Assembly (NCBI GenBank): GCA_030524035.1
Contig: JAUNHG010000001.1
Coordinates: 744,819 to 808,818, forward strand
Length of the DNA: 64,000 nt
Direction: 5' to 3'
Source of the DNA: Kocuria sp.
GTDB taxonomy: Bacteria; Actinomycetota; Actinomycetes; Actinomycetales; Micrococcaceae
The position numbers were made by a program, and so were the translations under genes. Position 1 is the stretch's first letter; each line of letters opens with the position of its first letter. Below the pieces are notes generated by a model. It worked only from the letters and a program-made list of their open reading frames with translations, searched no databases and was not told where the DNA came from. Shown here piece by piece: positions 18,427-27,339 of the stretch.

Positions 18427-20675
18427 TCATTGAACGCCGCCTGAGCCCATACTTGGTCCACACGGAAGAGCCCGTGGTAGTGGCCTTACGCAAAATGACC
18501 GAAAACAAGGAACGTGTGGTGTTCTGCGTGGACACCCACGGGAACCTGCACGGTTCTTTGTCCGACGGTGATTTCCGTCGGTGGATTGTGGAACACCCCC
18601 AGGCGGACCTGGATGTGGCCTGCGCTGTGGTGGCCAACCGCCAGGTGGCCACTTTGCCGGTTGGGGCTAATGCTCAGCAAATTGAAGCGGCCCTGCCCCC
18701 AGGGGCCGCCCATCTACCGCTGCTCGATGATCGCGGACGCCTGGTGGCATTGGCGATCAACCGGACGGCTGAACTGCGCATTGGCCAGCATGTGATCGGG
18801 GCTGATCATCCGGCGTTTGTGATCGCAGAAATCGGTAATAACCACAACGGCTCCGTGGAGCTGGCCCGGCAGCTTGTGGATTTGGCAGCTGAGGCAGGGG
18901 CCCATGCGGTGAAATTCCAGCTGCGTGACATGGATGCCCTGTATCGCCAAAAAAGCAGTGCGGGGGAGGACCTGGCAGTGCAGTACACCCTGGATCTGCT
19001 GACCAAAGTGTCCTTGGGTGCGGAAGAACTCTTCCCGGTGTTTGACCACGCGCGTGAACGCGGCGTGGCAGTGATGTGCACCCCGTGGGATTTGCCGAGC
19101 GTCCAAGCATTGGCGGACTACGGGATTGACGGACTCAAAATTGCCTCCGCCGACCTCACCAACCACGAACTGCTGCATGACGCGGCGGGACACGGCATTC
19201 CCATGGTGTTATCCACCGGCATGAGCAGGGAAGAAGAAATCCGTGAATCGGTGGCGCTGCTACGCGGGCGGGGTGTGGCATTTGCTTTGCTGCACTGCCA
19301 ATCGACCTACCCGGCACCGTATAAAGACATCAACTTGGCCTATATGGACCGGTTAGCTCAGATCGGTCGTTGCCCCACTGGCTATTCGGGCCATGAGCGC
19401 GGAATTCACGTCCCGGTGGCCGCTGTGGCCAGGGGAGCGGCGGTGATTGAAAAACATTTCACGGTGGATCGCGGCATGGAAGGCAACGACCACAAGGTTT
19501 CCTTATTGCCGCAGGAATTCGCCAGCATGGTAGAGCAGATCCACGATATTGAACTGTCGTTGGGCCACGCCCATGAGCGGGTGGTATCCACCGGGGAAGC
19601 CATGAACCGGATCACCCTGGCCAAGTCGCTGGTGGCATCCCACCCCCTGCAAGCAGGGCATATTCTCGAAGAAGCCGATCTGGCGGTTAAAAGCCCTGGC
19701 CGTGGGTTGCAACCCAATGCACGAGCGCAGCTGGTGGGCAGAACATTGCGGCGCTCCATGGACACCGGGGATTTCTTCTTCGATGGTGATCTTCATGAAG
19801 AAGTTCCGGTGGGGCGGCAATTTCAGTTTGACCGCCCTTGGGGGCTTCCGGTGCGTTATCACGACGTCGCCGCCCTGACTGAACATTGCCAACCGGATTT
19901 CCTGGAATTCCACTTTTCCTACCAGGATTTAGATATTGATCCCAGCGCGGTGCTGCCGCAACAACTGGCTGGTCGCAACATTCGTGCGTTTACCACCCAT
20001 CTGCCGGACCTGTTTTCGGGGGATTTTTTGGTGGATTTGGCCTCTGAGGATACTGAGCACTGGCAACGGTCTATCGCGGAGGTTCAACGCACCATTGAAC
20101 GCACTCGGGAGCTGATCCCGTACTTCCCCTCCGCGGAACACGACCCCCTGATGGTGGTCACCATGGGTGGGTTCACCACGCAGCACCACATTGATCCCGC
20201 CGCACGAGTTGCTAAGTACGAACGCATCGCAGAAGCCCTTGCGTCTCTCGATACCACGGGTGTGCGTTTAGCCGCCCAAACCCTGCCGCCTTTCCCCTGG
20301 CTGATGGGTGGTCAACAATTCCACAATCTTTTCCTGCACCCGCGGGACACCGCTGACTTTGCACAGTCCGCGGGCATCGGGCTGTGTTTGGACACCTCCC
20401 ACTCCAAGCTGGCCGCAACGTTCTTAGGCATTCCCTTCTCGGAACTCGTGGAAACTCTCGCCCCCTTGACCACCCATCTGCACCTTGTGGATGCCGTGGG
20501 GGTGGATGGCGAAGGTGTTCAAGTGAGTGATGGCGACATTGACTGGCCGGTACTTGCCGAGCAACTCAACCGCTTGACCCCGGGGGTGCCGTTTATCCCC
20601 GAAATTTGGCAAGGACACATTAATAACGGTGCTGGTTTCTGGACCGCACTGGAACGTTTGGAGCCCCTGCTGTGA
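18423..20675 (+). CDS. Three-domain CBS - NeuB synthase - TIM-barrel fusion protein
   Basis: A 750-residue protein. Residues 1-118 look like a CBS pair (VVFCVDTHGNLHGSLSDGD, then LPLLDDRGRLVAL), similar to the CBS modules next to nucleotidyltransferases in nonulosonate loci. Residues 133-460 are a NeuB-type sialic acid synthase: AEIGNNHNG (145-153), KFQ (174-176), STGMS, GYSGHE and HFTVDR (about 344), ending with a SAF-like domain around 410-450. Residues about 470-750 resemble a xylose-isomerase/AP-endonuclease-2-like TIM barrel (FLEFHFSYQDL, CLDTSHSK, HLHLVD, PFIPEIWQGH). The core makes a nonulosonic acid from PEP and an amino sugar; the C-terminal activity is unknown. GTG 18423 overlaps neuA. 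Confidence 0.85.
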   Translation: MIIERRLSPYLVHTEEPVVVALRKMTENKERVVFCVDTHGNLHGSLSDGDFRRWIVEHPQADLDVACAVVANRQVATLPVGANAQQIEAALPPGAAHLPLLDDRGRLVALAINRTAELRIGQHVIGADHPAFVIAEIGNNHNGSVELARQLVDLAAEAGAHAVKFQLRDMDALYRQKSSAGEDLAVQYTLDLLTKVSLGAEELFPVFDHARERGVAVMCTPWDLPSVQALADYGIDGLKIASADLTNHELLHDAAGHGIPMVLSTGMSREEEIRESVALLRGRGVAFALLHCQSTYPAPYKDINLAYMDRLAQIGRCPTGYSGHERGIHVPVAAVARGAAVIEKHFTVDRGMEGNDHKVSLLPQEFASMVEQIHDIELSLGHAHERVVSTGEAMNRITLAKSLVASHPLQAGHILEEADLAVKSPGRGLQPNARAQLVGRTLRRSMDTGDFFFDGDLHEEVPVGRQFQFDRPWGLPVRYHDVAALTEHCQPDFLEFHFSYQDLDIDPSAVLPQQLAGRNIRAFTTHLPDLFSGDFLVDLASEDTEHWQRSIAEVQRTIERTRELIPYFPSAEHDPLMVVTMGGFTTQHHIDPAARVAKYERIAEALASLDTTGVRLAAQTLPPFPWLMGGQQFHNLFLHPRDTADFAQSAGIGLCLDTSHSKLAATFLGIPFSELVETLAPLTTHLHLVDAVGVDGEGVQVSDGDIDWPVLAEQLNRLTPGVPFIPEIWQGHINNGAGFWTALERLEPLL

Positions 20676-21793
20676 AGGGTCAGAGTCACCATGTATCCGC
20701 GTCTCCCACACAACCATTGAGCTTGTGGGCTGTTCCGGTCGCCGATATGGGAGGAGTAGCCCGCCATGTCATTGACGTCGTCCGCAGCGGGTTACCGGGT
20801 CTGCGGATGGCGGTGCTGTGTCCACCCGGACCCCTAGCGGATACCCTGCGGCAGCTTGAGGCCAGCGTGGTGGTTGGTGCCTTTGGAACACGCGCTGGGG
20901 TTGTGCGCTCTGTACGCCAACTGCGCCGCACTGTCGCGCAGTTGCAGCCTGCCGTTGTCCACACTCATCTGGCCTATGCCGATGTGGTGGCTGCCATCGC
21001 TATGGCCATGAACCCCCGGGTGCGGTTGATCTCCACCGAACACGGGATTGCCGATGACAGCCTGATGTATCACGCCACGCCGTGGCGTTCACAGGTGATG
21101 GTCATGGTGCATCGAGCACGGTTGCGACGTTGTGATGCTTTGATCGCGGTTTCAGAGGCCACACGTCACGTGATGAGTACCAGGTGGCGGCCACGCCAGC
21201 CGATCCACGTGATCCACAACGCGGTTGACCCAGTGACACGGCCCTCTCGGACCCGTGGGGAAAACCTACGGATCCTGTCCCTCTCCCGGCTCGCCCCGGA
21301 AAAACGCATTGACGTCCTCCTCCGTGCCATGCCTTTAGTGCTTGATCAGGTCCCGGACGCGACGCTCACCGTGGCGGGCACGGGGGACCAAGAACAGACG
21401 TTACGCGCTTTGGCAAACCGGCTGGGTGTGGAGGATGTCGTGCATTTTGTGGGTTTCCTGGATGCGCAGGAGGCTATGGCCCAGCACGACGTCGTGGTGC
21501 AGTTATCTGCGTGGGAGAACCTGAGCTACACACTGCTGGATGCCCGTGCCGCAGGTATGGCAGTGGTGGCCACTGATGTGGGAGGAAACCGGGAAATTCT
21601 GCCTGCGGAATCGTTACTGACCGATCTATCCCCGGTTTCGGTCGCCGAAGCGATTGTCGCAGCGCAGCCGGTGCCCAGCACGACGACAAGGCTTAACGCT
21701 CAGACAGATGCAGCGACCGTGGCAGACATGGCTTCTGCCATCGCCGCCGTAACCCTGGAAACCGTAACAACAGGGCAAGGGGCTGCCGCATGA
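20672..21793 (+). CDS. Family 4 glycosyltransferase
   Basis: A 373-residue GT-B retaining glycosyltransferase. The N-terminal domain has VADMGGVARHVIDV, a glycine loop for the acceptor side. The C-terminal donor domain has LSLSRLAPEKRIDVLLRAM (about residues 210-228) and ends with ENLSYTLLDARAAGMAVVATD, which carries a modified E-x7-E motif (E...D). It transfers one sugar to the growing chain; the donor is unknown. GTG 20672 overlaps the previous stop, and its end overlaps the Wzy-like gene (ATGA). Confidence 0.87.
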   Translation: MKGQSHHVSASPTQPLSLWAVPVADMGGVARHVIDVVRSGLPGLRMAVLCPPGPLADTLRQLEASVVVGAFGTRAGVVRSVRQLRRTVAQLQPAVVHTHLAYADVVAAIAMAMNPRVRLISTEHGIADDSLMYHATPWRSQVMVMVHRARLRRCDALIAVSEATRHVMSTRWRPRQPIHVIHNAVDPVTRPSRTRGENLRILSLSRLAPEKRIDVLLRAMPLVLDQVPDATLTVAGTGDQEQTLRALANRLGVEDVVHFVGFLDAQEAMAQHDVVVQLSAWENLSYTLLDARAAGMAVVATDVGGNREILPAESLLTDLSPVSVAEAIVAAQPVPSTTTRLNAQTDAATVADMASAIAAVTLETVTTGQGAAA

Positions 21794-22995
21794 GAACAAC
21801 CGTATCCATGCCCACCCCCTCCAAAACGCAGCGGGAAACACCGCGTAGAGGGTATCTACGTGACCATCCGTGGTTGCAGGCTGTGCGGACGGAAAAGACA
21901 CGGTGGCTCACCGCTTTTTTGGGGTTCCTGCTGGTCATGGATTCCAGTGATATGAGCTGGTGGCCAGTGTCCGTGCCCCCGGCGCAGTTTGCCCTGGCCG
22001 GATTGGCGTTGCTGGTGGCCCTCAGCGTGACCGTGCCCGCCCGGGGAACGTGGGGGTTAACCTGCGCCTTAGTGGTACTGCTGAGTGTGGTGGGGGTATC
22101 CACCCTGAGCACGGGAAATGTGGTGCTCAGCAGGCTGGGGACCATCGTGTCCTGGGTGTTCCTCATGTACGGGGTGGCGCGGGGTGCGTTATCCGTGGGG
22201 TCGCTGATACGAGGCATGGCATGGGGGCTCGTTGCCGGTGTGCTCTATGGCGTGGCGTTTTTAGGCAGTAGTTCCTACCAAGGGCGCTTAACGGGCTTGC
22301 TGGGTGATCCCAATACTGCGGGGCTGGCGCTGGCCAGTGTTGGTGTTCTGACCCTGGTATTTCTGCGGCGTTCGTGGACGCGGTGTGTGGTGCTGCTCAT
22401 CGTGATAGCGGGTCTGGTGCTGACGGCCTCTCGGACCTCCATGTTGGCCTGTGTTGTGGCCGTCGTGATCGTGCTTCTGGCTCATAAAACACATCCTGTG
22501 GTGGTGGTGGCCGGGGTGGGTGCGATCATGTGGTGGCTTTCGGAAACCACGCGCAGTGGGGGATCCGGGGAGTCGTTTTTTGAGCGCGGTTATTTTGCGG
22601 ACCGTGAGGGTAGTGACCATTTGCGGACGATCCTGGCTCCTTTGGAGGAACAGAAAAGGATCAGCGGTGGGTTGCTGGGCCATGGCCCCGGCGAAGCCCA
22701 CATCATGGTGGAAGCCGACTTCCGCATGTTCGCACATAACAGTTACTCCGGTTTCCAGATGGAATTTGGTCAACTGGGCCTTGCCGCCCTGGCGCTGGTG
22801 GGGCTGGTGTTGCTGTGGCGTTACAGCCGCCGGGGTGTTTACCGCGACCCCCTCATGAGCTGGCCGGTGGCCGCTGTCAGCGCTGTGCTGATTGCCTCCA
22901 TGAGCCTAGGGGAAGCTATTGTGACCCCCGCCGGTGCGGTAGCTGCCGGGGCGTTGGTTCTGGTGTCACGTCACGCCAAGGTGCCGGTCCGATGA
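21790..22995 (+). CDS. O-antigen ligase/polymerase-like membrane protein (Wzy-like)
   Basis: A 401-residue protein with about ten membrane helices and a large external loop (about residues 245-315). Family marks are GDPNTAGLALASVGVL and, after the loop, HNSYSGFQMEFGQLGLAA. An HN-x-Y-x...E-x-G pattern here is the usual mark of Wzy/WaaL-type enzymes, which join lipid-linked sugar units outside the membrane. It is the only such protein in the window and sits in the middle of the operon, so polymerase is the best call; ligase is possible. Confidence 0.8.
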   Translation: MRTTVSMPTPSKTQRETPRRGYLRDHPWLQAVRTEKTRWLTAFLGFLLVMDSSDMSWWPVSVPPAQFALAGLALLVALSVTVPARGTWGLTCALVVLLSVVGVSTLSTGNVVLSRLGTIVSWVFLMYGVARGALSVGSLIRGMAWGLVAGVLYGVAFLGSSSYQGRLTGLLGDPNTAGLALASVGVLTLVFLRRSWTRCVVLLIVIAGLVLTASRTSMLACVVAVVIVLLAHKTHPVVVVAGVGAIMWWLSETTRSGGSGESFFERGYFADREGSDHLRTILAPLEEQKRISGGLLGHGPGEAHIMVEADFRMFAHNSYSGFQMEFGQLGLAALALVGLVLLWRYSRRGVYRDPLMSWPVAAVSAVLIASMSLGEAIVTPAGAVAAGALVLVSRHAKVPVR

Positions 22996-24047
22996 GGGTT
23001 CATGTGGTGGCGAATCACGCCAGTATCGGCGGCGGTGAGGTGATGGTGCTCCGTACGGCCCACGCGCTGCGGGAACTGGGCTATCACCCTTTGGTGGTGT
23101 GTCCTTCTGAACCCTGCGATTTGGCAGTAGCGGCCGAAGCGGAAGGGCTGCCGGTACAGACTCTGCAGGGTCGGGAAGACACCCTGCGGTACCTGATTGA
23201 CGTGCGGGTATGGTCCGCTCGGCACCGCAGGGAATTGATGTGGTGTCACGGATTGCGCCCGTCACTGGCATTGTGCGGCAGAAACCGCCGATTTGTGCAC
23301 CTTCATCAGTCACCCGCTCCCAGGCATCGTTGGTTGGCCTGTGCGGCGCGGTGGAAAGCCTCACGCACGTATGTGCCGTCATCCTTCATGGCCCGTGATA
23401 TTCCGGGTAGTCACGTTTTATATAACTGGACACACGACGTGCCGCCACCTGTGCTCGATCCCGTTGATTCCCGTGCACAGCGGCGTCCTTTTACGTTCAC
23501 GTTCCTGGGCAGGATCACACGCGCTAAAGGCGTGGAAGTACTGTTGCAGGCTTACACGCAGCTGATCCGTGGGCTTGATGCGCCACAGGGTGTGCAGCTG
23601 GTGGTGGCGGGGGAATCCACATTCGTTGATCGGGCAGAAGCCACCGAACTATCCCAATTACTTGCGCAAACCCCCCGTGCCCATGGCATCGGATGGTCGG
23701 ACACTGCGGAGGTTCTGGCCGGTACTGACGCCTTGGTCTGCCCGTCGATTGCCCCCGAATCCTTTGGGTTGGTGGCCGCTGAAGCGATGGCCGCGGGTGT
23801 GCCCGTGATCTCTTCCGACGCCGGGGGACTGCCGGAAGTCCTGGGCCCCAACCACCCCCTGATCACACCCGCTGCGGACTCCACGGCATTAACCCACGCT
23901 ATGGAGCGGATGCTGTATATGCCAGCAGGCGAACGTGCGGATTTGGTGGTAGCACAAAGACAGCGTTGGCAGCGCTGTTGGTCCGTGCAGGCCGGGACAG
24001 CGCGGGTGGCGCAGGCCATGATTCCCACCGCATCGGGGCGGGGGTGA
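22992..24047 (+). CDS. Family 4 glycosyltransferase
   Basis: A 351-residue GT-B enzyme. The N-terminus VVANHASIGGGEVMVLRTAHAL is the acceptor-domain glycine loop. The donor domain starts at TFLGRITRAKGVEVLL, and APESFGLVAAEAMAAGVPVI carries the E-x7-E motif. ATG 22992 overlaps the stop of the Wzy-like gene; the open frame to 22815 is not used because it would overlap 180 bp of that gene. The donor sugar is unknown. Confidence 0.86.
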   Translation: MRVHVVANHASIGGGEVMVLRTAHALRELGYHPLVVCPSEPCDLAVAAEAEGLPVQTLQGREDTLRYLIDVRVWSARHRRELMWCHGLRPSLALCGRNRRFVHLHQSPAPRHRWLACAARWKASRTYVPSSFMARDIPGSHVLYNWTHDVPPPVLDPVDSRAQRRPFTFTFLGRITRAKGVEVLLQAYTQLIRGLDAPQGVQLVVAGESTFVDRAEATELSQLLAQTPRAHGIGWSDTAEVLAGTDALVCPSIAPESFGLVAAEAMAAGVPVISSDAGGLPEVLGPNHPLITPAADSTALTHAMERMLYMPAGERADLVVAQRQRWQRCWSVQAGTARVAQAMIPTASGRG

Positions 24048-24049
24048 GC

Positions 24050-25009
24050 ATGGACGCCGTTACATCCCCGAAAGTTTCGGTCATCGTGCCATCGCACGCG
24101 GGGGCCGACCGCCTGCCCCGTTTGCTGGAGGCTTTGGCCCGGCAGGTTGATGCCCCACCGTTTGAGGTATGTGTGGTGGTCGATGGTGACGTGGATGACT
24201 CCGTAGCGCTTCTGGAGTGCTGGCGTCTTGCTCAGCCGGAGTTGGCATTGCGGTACCGGGTGTTTCCTACCAATCAGGGCCGTGTGGCAGCGTTGAACAC
24301 CGCCGCCGCTATGGCTCGAGGACACATCTTGCTGCGGACGGATGATGACCTCGAACCGTCCCGGGACTACATCCGCTTACACAGCGAGGCCCATGACGGG
24401 CCGGACCCGGTGGGTGTTGTGGGCTTATGTCGCAACCGTTACCCGGATACTTCCTACGCCCGTTCTTACGGAATCGCCGCTGATCAGCGGTTTCGTGATC
24501 AGGCCTACGGTGCGGAGGCCACCATGCGGTGGCGGTACTGGGCCGCTAATGCCTCCATACCCCGTGACTTGTTCTGGCAGGTAGGGGGATACGACCCCGA
24601 CTACCGGCAGTACGGATGGGAAGACGTCGACTTGGGGTACCGGTTGCACATGCGATCAGTACCCGTGGTGTTGCACCCCGCCCTGGAAACCACTCACCAC
24701 GTAGCTGCCGTTAACACTCGCACCAGAACCCTCCGTGCGTTGCATGCCGGGGCGGCGCGCCAAATTTTCATCACCAAACATGGTTCCCACGTGTTACCCC
24801 CGATCCATCTCACGGGGTTGTGGGGGCTGAGTCTTCGCTGCATCGCTGCATTGTGTGGCATACGGGCCTTCACCGTGGCCGCCAGTGTGGTTGATCGCAT
24901 CTTGCCGGTGGTTCCCTCATCCATCGGTGAAAAAGCCGTTGCCATTCTTGTGGAGTCTGCGGGACTGGCCGGTTCGTTACATCCGGAGAGAGCACGTGAC
25001 ACGTTCTGA
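24050..25009 (+). CDS. Family 2 glycosyltransferase
   Basis: A 319-residue GT-A enzyme. VSVIVPSHAGADRLPRLLEA opens the nucleotide-binding fold, the DxD-like motif is TDDDLEP (about residue 100), and the acceptor motif GGYDPDYRQYGWEDVDLGY lies near residue 185. The last ~80 residues are hydrophobic in part and may touch the membrane. ATG 24050 is chosen with the G-rich run just upstream; GTG 24044, which overlaps the previous stop by 4 bp as elsewhere in the operon, is equally possible. It overlaps the next gene by 14 bp. Confidence 0.85.
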   Translation: MDAVTSPKVSVIVPSHAGADRLPRLLEALARQVDAPPFEVCVVVDGDVDDSVALLECWRLAQPELALRYRVFPTNQGRVAALNTAAAMARGHILLRTDDDLEPSRDYIRLHSEAHDGPDPVGVVGLCRNRYPDTSYARSYGIAADQRFRDQAYGAEATMRWRYWAANASIPRDLFWQVGGYDPDYRQYGWEDVDLGYRLHMRSVPVVLHPALETTHHVAAVNTRTRTLRALHAGAARQIFITKHGSHVLPPIHLTGLWGLSLRCIAALCGIRAFTVAASVVDRILPVVPSSIGEKAVAILVESAGLAGSLHPERARDTF

Positions 25010-26159
25010 AGATCCGCCCGTCGCAGATATGGTCATCGCCCACGACTACCTCACTCAACGAGGTGGGGCAGAGCGTGTGGTCCTGGCCCTACACCGTATG
25101 TACCCGGATGCTCCCATTTACACCACGTTGTATCACCCGGAAGGCACGTTCCCGGAATTTGCGGATGCCACCATCATCACCTCCCCACTGAATAAAATCG
25201 GTGTGCTGCGCCGTCACCACAGACTGGCCTTGCCCCTGCTGCCCTTAGTGGCCTGGACCATGCGGGTGCCGACCAAGATGGCGATTGTCTCCACGTCCGG
25301 ATGGGCACATGGCTTCCGATTCACTGGGCGCACCGTGGTCTATTGCCACACCCCGGCCCGCTGGATCTACTTGATGGAGGAATACGTGGGGCAGCCCTGG
25401 TGGAAGAATCCCCGGGGTGTCATGGCAGTGTTACTGCGTCCCTTTCTGCGGTTCTGGGATCACCGAGCGATGGCCCGTCGGGACTTCTGTTTGGGTAATT
25501 CCACGGTAGTGCAAGAACGCATCCGTCAGGTGTACCGCCGCCAGGATGTGGGATTGGTGCATCCACCGCATGATGTTGATATCCACGGGGCCATGCAACC
25601 CATTCCGGGGGTCGAACACTGGGGGGATGGGAATGGATATTTTCTGGTGGTTTCCCGCTTGTTGCCCTATAAGAACGTGGACGCCGTGATCATGGCTGCT
25701 CAAGCTGCAGGCCAACGGCTTTTAGTGGTGGGGCGTGGCCCGCACGAAATGCACCTGCGGTCCCTGGTGCAGCGTGATGTGATTTTTGTGAAAGATCTTC
25801 CAGAACCACAACTGCGGTGGGCGTATTCACATGCCACTGCCCTCGTGGCGGTCAGCTATGAAGATTTTGGCATCACCCCACTGGAGGCCTCCGCGTGGGG
25901 GAAACCCACGATTGCGCTGCAAGCCGGGGGGTATTTAGACACCATCGTGGACGGTGTGAATGGAGTGTTCGCTGACAGTGCCGCACCGCATGACATTGCT
26001 CGGGCTATGCAGGAAACGCTGGAACGCAAATGGGATGTTGACAAACTTCAGGCACACGCCCGCAGATTTTCCGAGCAACGGTTTGCCCACGAAATCCATC
26101 GGCTAGTGCTGCAGATCACTGCTGAACTGGCATCAGGTCAACAGGATTCGGCGGCATGA
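24996..26159 (+). CDS. Family 4 glycosyltransferase (WbaZ-like)
   Basis: A 387-residue GT-B enzyme resembling mannosyltransferases of the WbaZ group: AHDYLTQRGGAERVVLAL near the start, YCHTPARWIYLMEEY (about residues 115-129), VVSRLLPYKNVDAVI and EDFGITPLEASAWGKPTI with the E-x7-E motif. GTG 24996 has GGAGAG at 24984-24989 with 6-nt spacing; the frame is open further upstream but only within the GT2 gene. It is the last gene of the plus-strand run. Its 3' end overlaps the convergent PqqD-like gene by 22 bp. Confidence 0.85.
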   Translation: MTRSEDPPVADMVIAHDYLTQRGGAERVVLALHRMYPDAPIYTTLYHPEGTFPEFADATIITSPLNKIGVLRRHHRLALPLLPLVAWTMRVPTKMAIVSTSGWAHGFRFTGRTVVYCHTPARWIYLMEEYVGQPWWKNPRGVMAVLLRPFLRFWDHRAMARRDFCLGNSTVVQERIRQVYRRQDVGLVHPPHDVDIHGAMQPIPGVEHWGDGNGYFLVVSRLLPYKNVDAVIMAAQAAGQRLLVVGRGPHEMHLRSLVQRDVIFVKDLPEPQLRWAYSHATALVAVSYEDFGITPLEASAWGKPTIALQAGGYLDTIVDGVNGVFADSAAPHDIARAMQETLERKWDVDKLQAHARRFSEQRFAHEIHRLVLQITAELASGQQDSAA

Positions 26160-26473
26160 GTGCTGCCCACAGCGCCGCAGGATTCTAGGCGAGTCAGAAT
26201 CCACAGAATCCCGGCCTCCACCTCCTGTGAGGGGACCTCATGCAGGTCTAGCGCCCCCATATCCGCCAGCTTATGGGCTATGTCCTCAACGGTTAGGCCG
26301 TGGGGTGACTGCGCGGTGTGAGTCAGGACGTTCCACACACTGGCTGCGGGTTCTTCGAGTACTCGGGGGCGGGGATCTGTGAACCCGAGCAGGTATACCC
26401 GCCCGTCGTCATGGTGTAGCCATGTCACGTCAGAACGGGCGAAATACAGGGTAGGGCTGTGGGTTGAGGTCAC
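26138..26473 (-). CDS. PqqD-like small protein (RRE-like fold)
   Basis: A 111-residue protein resembling the PqqD family: a strand-rich N-terminus (WLHHDDGRVYLLGF), then EPAASVWNVLTHTAQSPHGLTVEDIAHKL (about residues 41-69). In PqqD/RRE proteins this winged-helix fold binds peptide precursors or partner proteins. No precursor peptide or radical SAM gene is visible nearby. It starts at GTG 26473, overlapping the stop of the nucleotidyltransferase gene, so it is the third gene of a rmlA operon. Paired PqqD-like and nucleotidyltransferase genes are known from exopolysaccharide and some lasso-peptide loci, with no settled function here. Confidence 0.65.
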   Translation of the reverse strand: MTSTHSPTLYFARSDVTWLHHDDGRVYLLGFTDPRPRVLEEPAASVWNVLTHTAQSPHGLTVEDIAHKLADMGALDLHEVPSQEVEAGILWILTRLESCGAVGSTHAAESC

Positions 26474-27339
26474 GATGCGGGTCCTTGTCGGTGGAGCGCC
26501 GAAGCAATGCGGGCCCGATATTCAGCGGCATAGTCACATGCTGTGGGTGTGCGACCCAACGAAATCCGCAGGTGGCCCCTGTTCACTGTGAGAGCACTGG
26601 CGATCAACCGGGTTTTATCCACCAGGTTGTGGGCGGCATGCATCCTGGCGTGGAGTAGCGTCGTGCGGTCTGCGCCACGCTGGAGGACGGTCCACAGGCG
26701 TACCTGATCAGGGTGGGCGCCAAGGTCCTCGTTGGTTGCGACTTTCCATGGGGTTTCGGCCCCTAGCGTGAGCACGCGACGTCGTAGGTGTTTTTTGTCG
26801 GTGTCATCCAAGGTTGCCCAGATGGTGGAGGCGTCATGGATTCCCCGATGGGGGTCACGGGCGGTGTGTAGCAGGATCAGCAGAATGTGGTCCAGGGCTG
26901 CGGGGGATGGGCACGGATAATGGGCAATGTGCACGGTGGTGCGTTGAGGCCAAAGAATGTCGAAGACTTCCTGGGGCGTGGCGCTGAACCCGGGAACCAT
27001 ACGGTGGACGTCCACATAGCCCAAATGGTGATGCCACAAGGACGCTGCGTGCTGGAAGATTGAGCCTTGTGTATAGCTTGTGACAAGGGTCCATCCGGCG
27101 TTCTCCAGCGCTGTTAGTGCTGCGCGTTGGTGGGTGGGGTCCACGATCACATCGACGTCGGTACTGGTGCGGCCAGCGGGAAAGATATTGGCGGCTGCGT
27201 AGCCTTTGAAGTGGAGGGCGTTGATGCCCGCAGTGGATAGGACGTGATCCACCATGCCGTGTGCCAGGCGAATGCGTACATCAAGAGGGATGTTACTTTG
27301 TAGGCCATCATGGGGTTGTTTTTGATCTGAATTATTCAC
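26470..27339 (-). CDS. Nucleotidyltransferase-fold protein (NTP_transf_5-like)
   Basis: A 289-residue protein of the nucleotidyltransferase (pol-beta-like) fold used in envelope loci. The key segment is LHFKGYAAANIFPAGRTSTDVDVIVDP (about residues 42-68), where the S-T-D-V-D pair gives the metal-binding aspartates. The rest is helical and rich in His. The substrate is unknown; it may adenylate or transfer a nucleotide to a sugar, lipid or peptide. It starts at GTG 27339, overlapping the rmlA stop, and its end overlaps the PqqD-like gene. Confidence 0.7.
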   Translation of the reverse strand: MNNSDQKQPHDGLQSNIPLDVRIRLAHGMVDHVLSTAGINALHFKGYAAANIFPAGRTSTDVDVIVDPTHQRAALTALENAGWTLVTSYTQGSIFQHAASLWHHHLGYVDVHRMVPGFSATPQEVFDILWPQRTTVHIAHYPCPSPAALDHILLILLHTARDPHRGIHDASTIWATLDDTDKKHLRRRVLTLGAETPWKVATNEDLGAHPDQVRLWTVLQRGADRTTLLHARMHAAHNLVDKTRLIASALTVNRGHLRISLGRTPTACDYAAEYRARIASALHRQGPAS

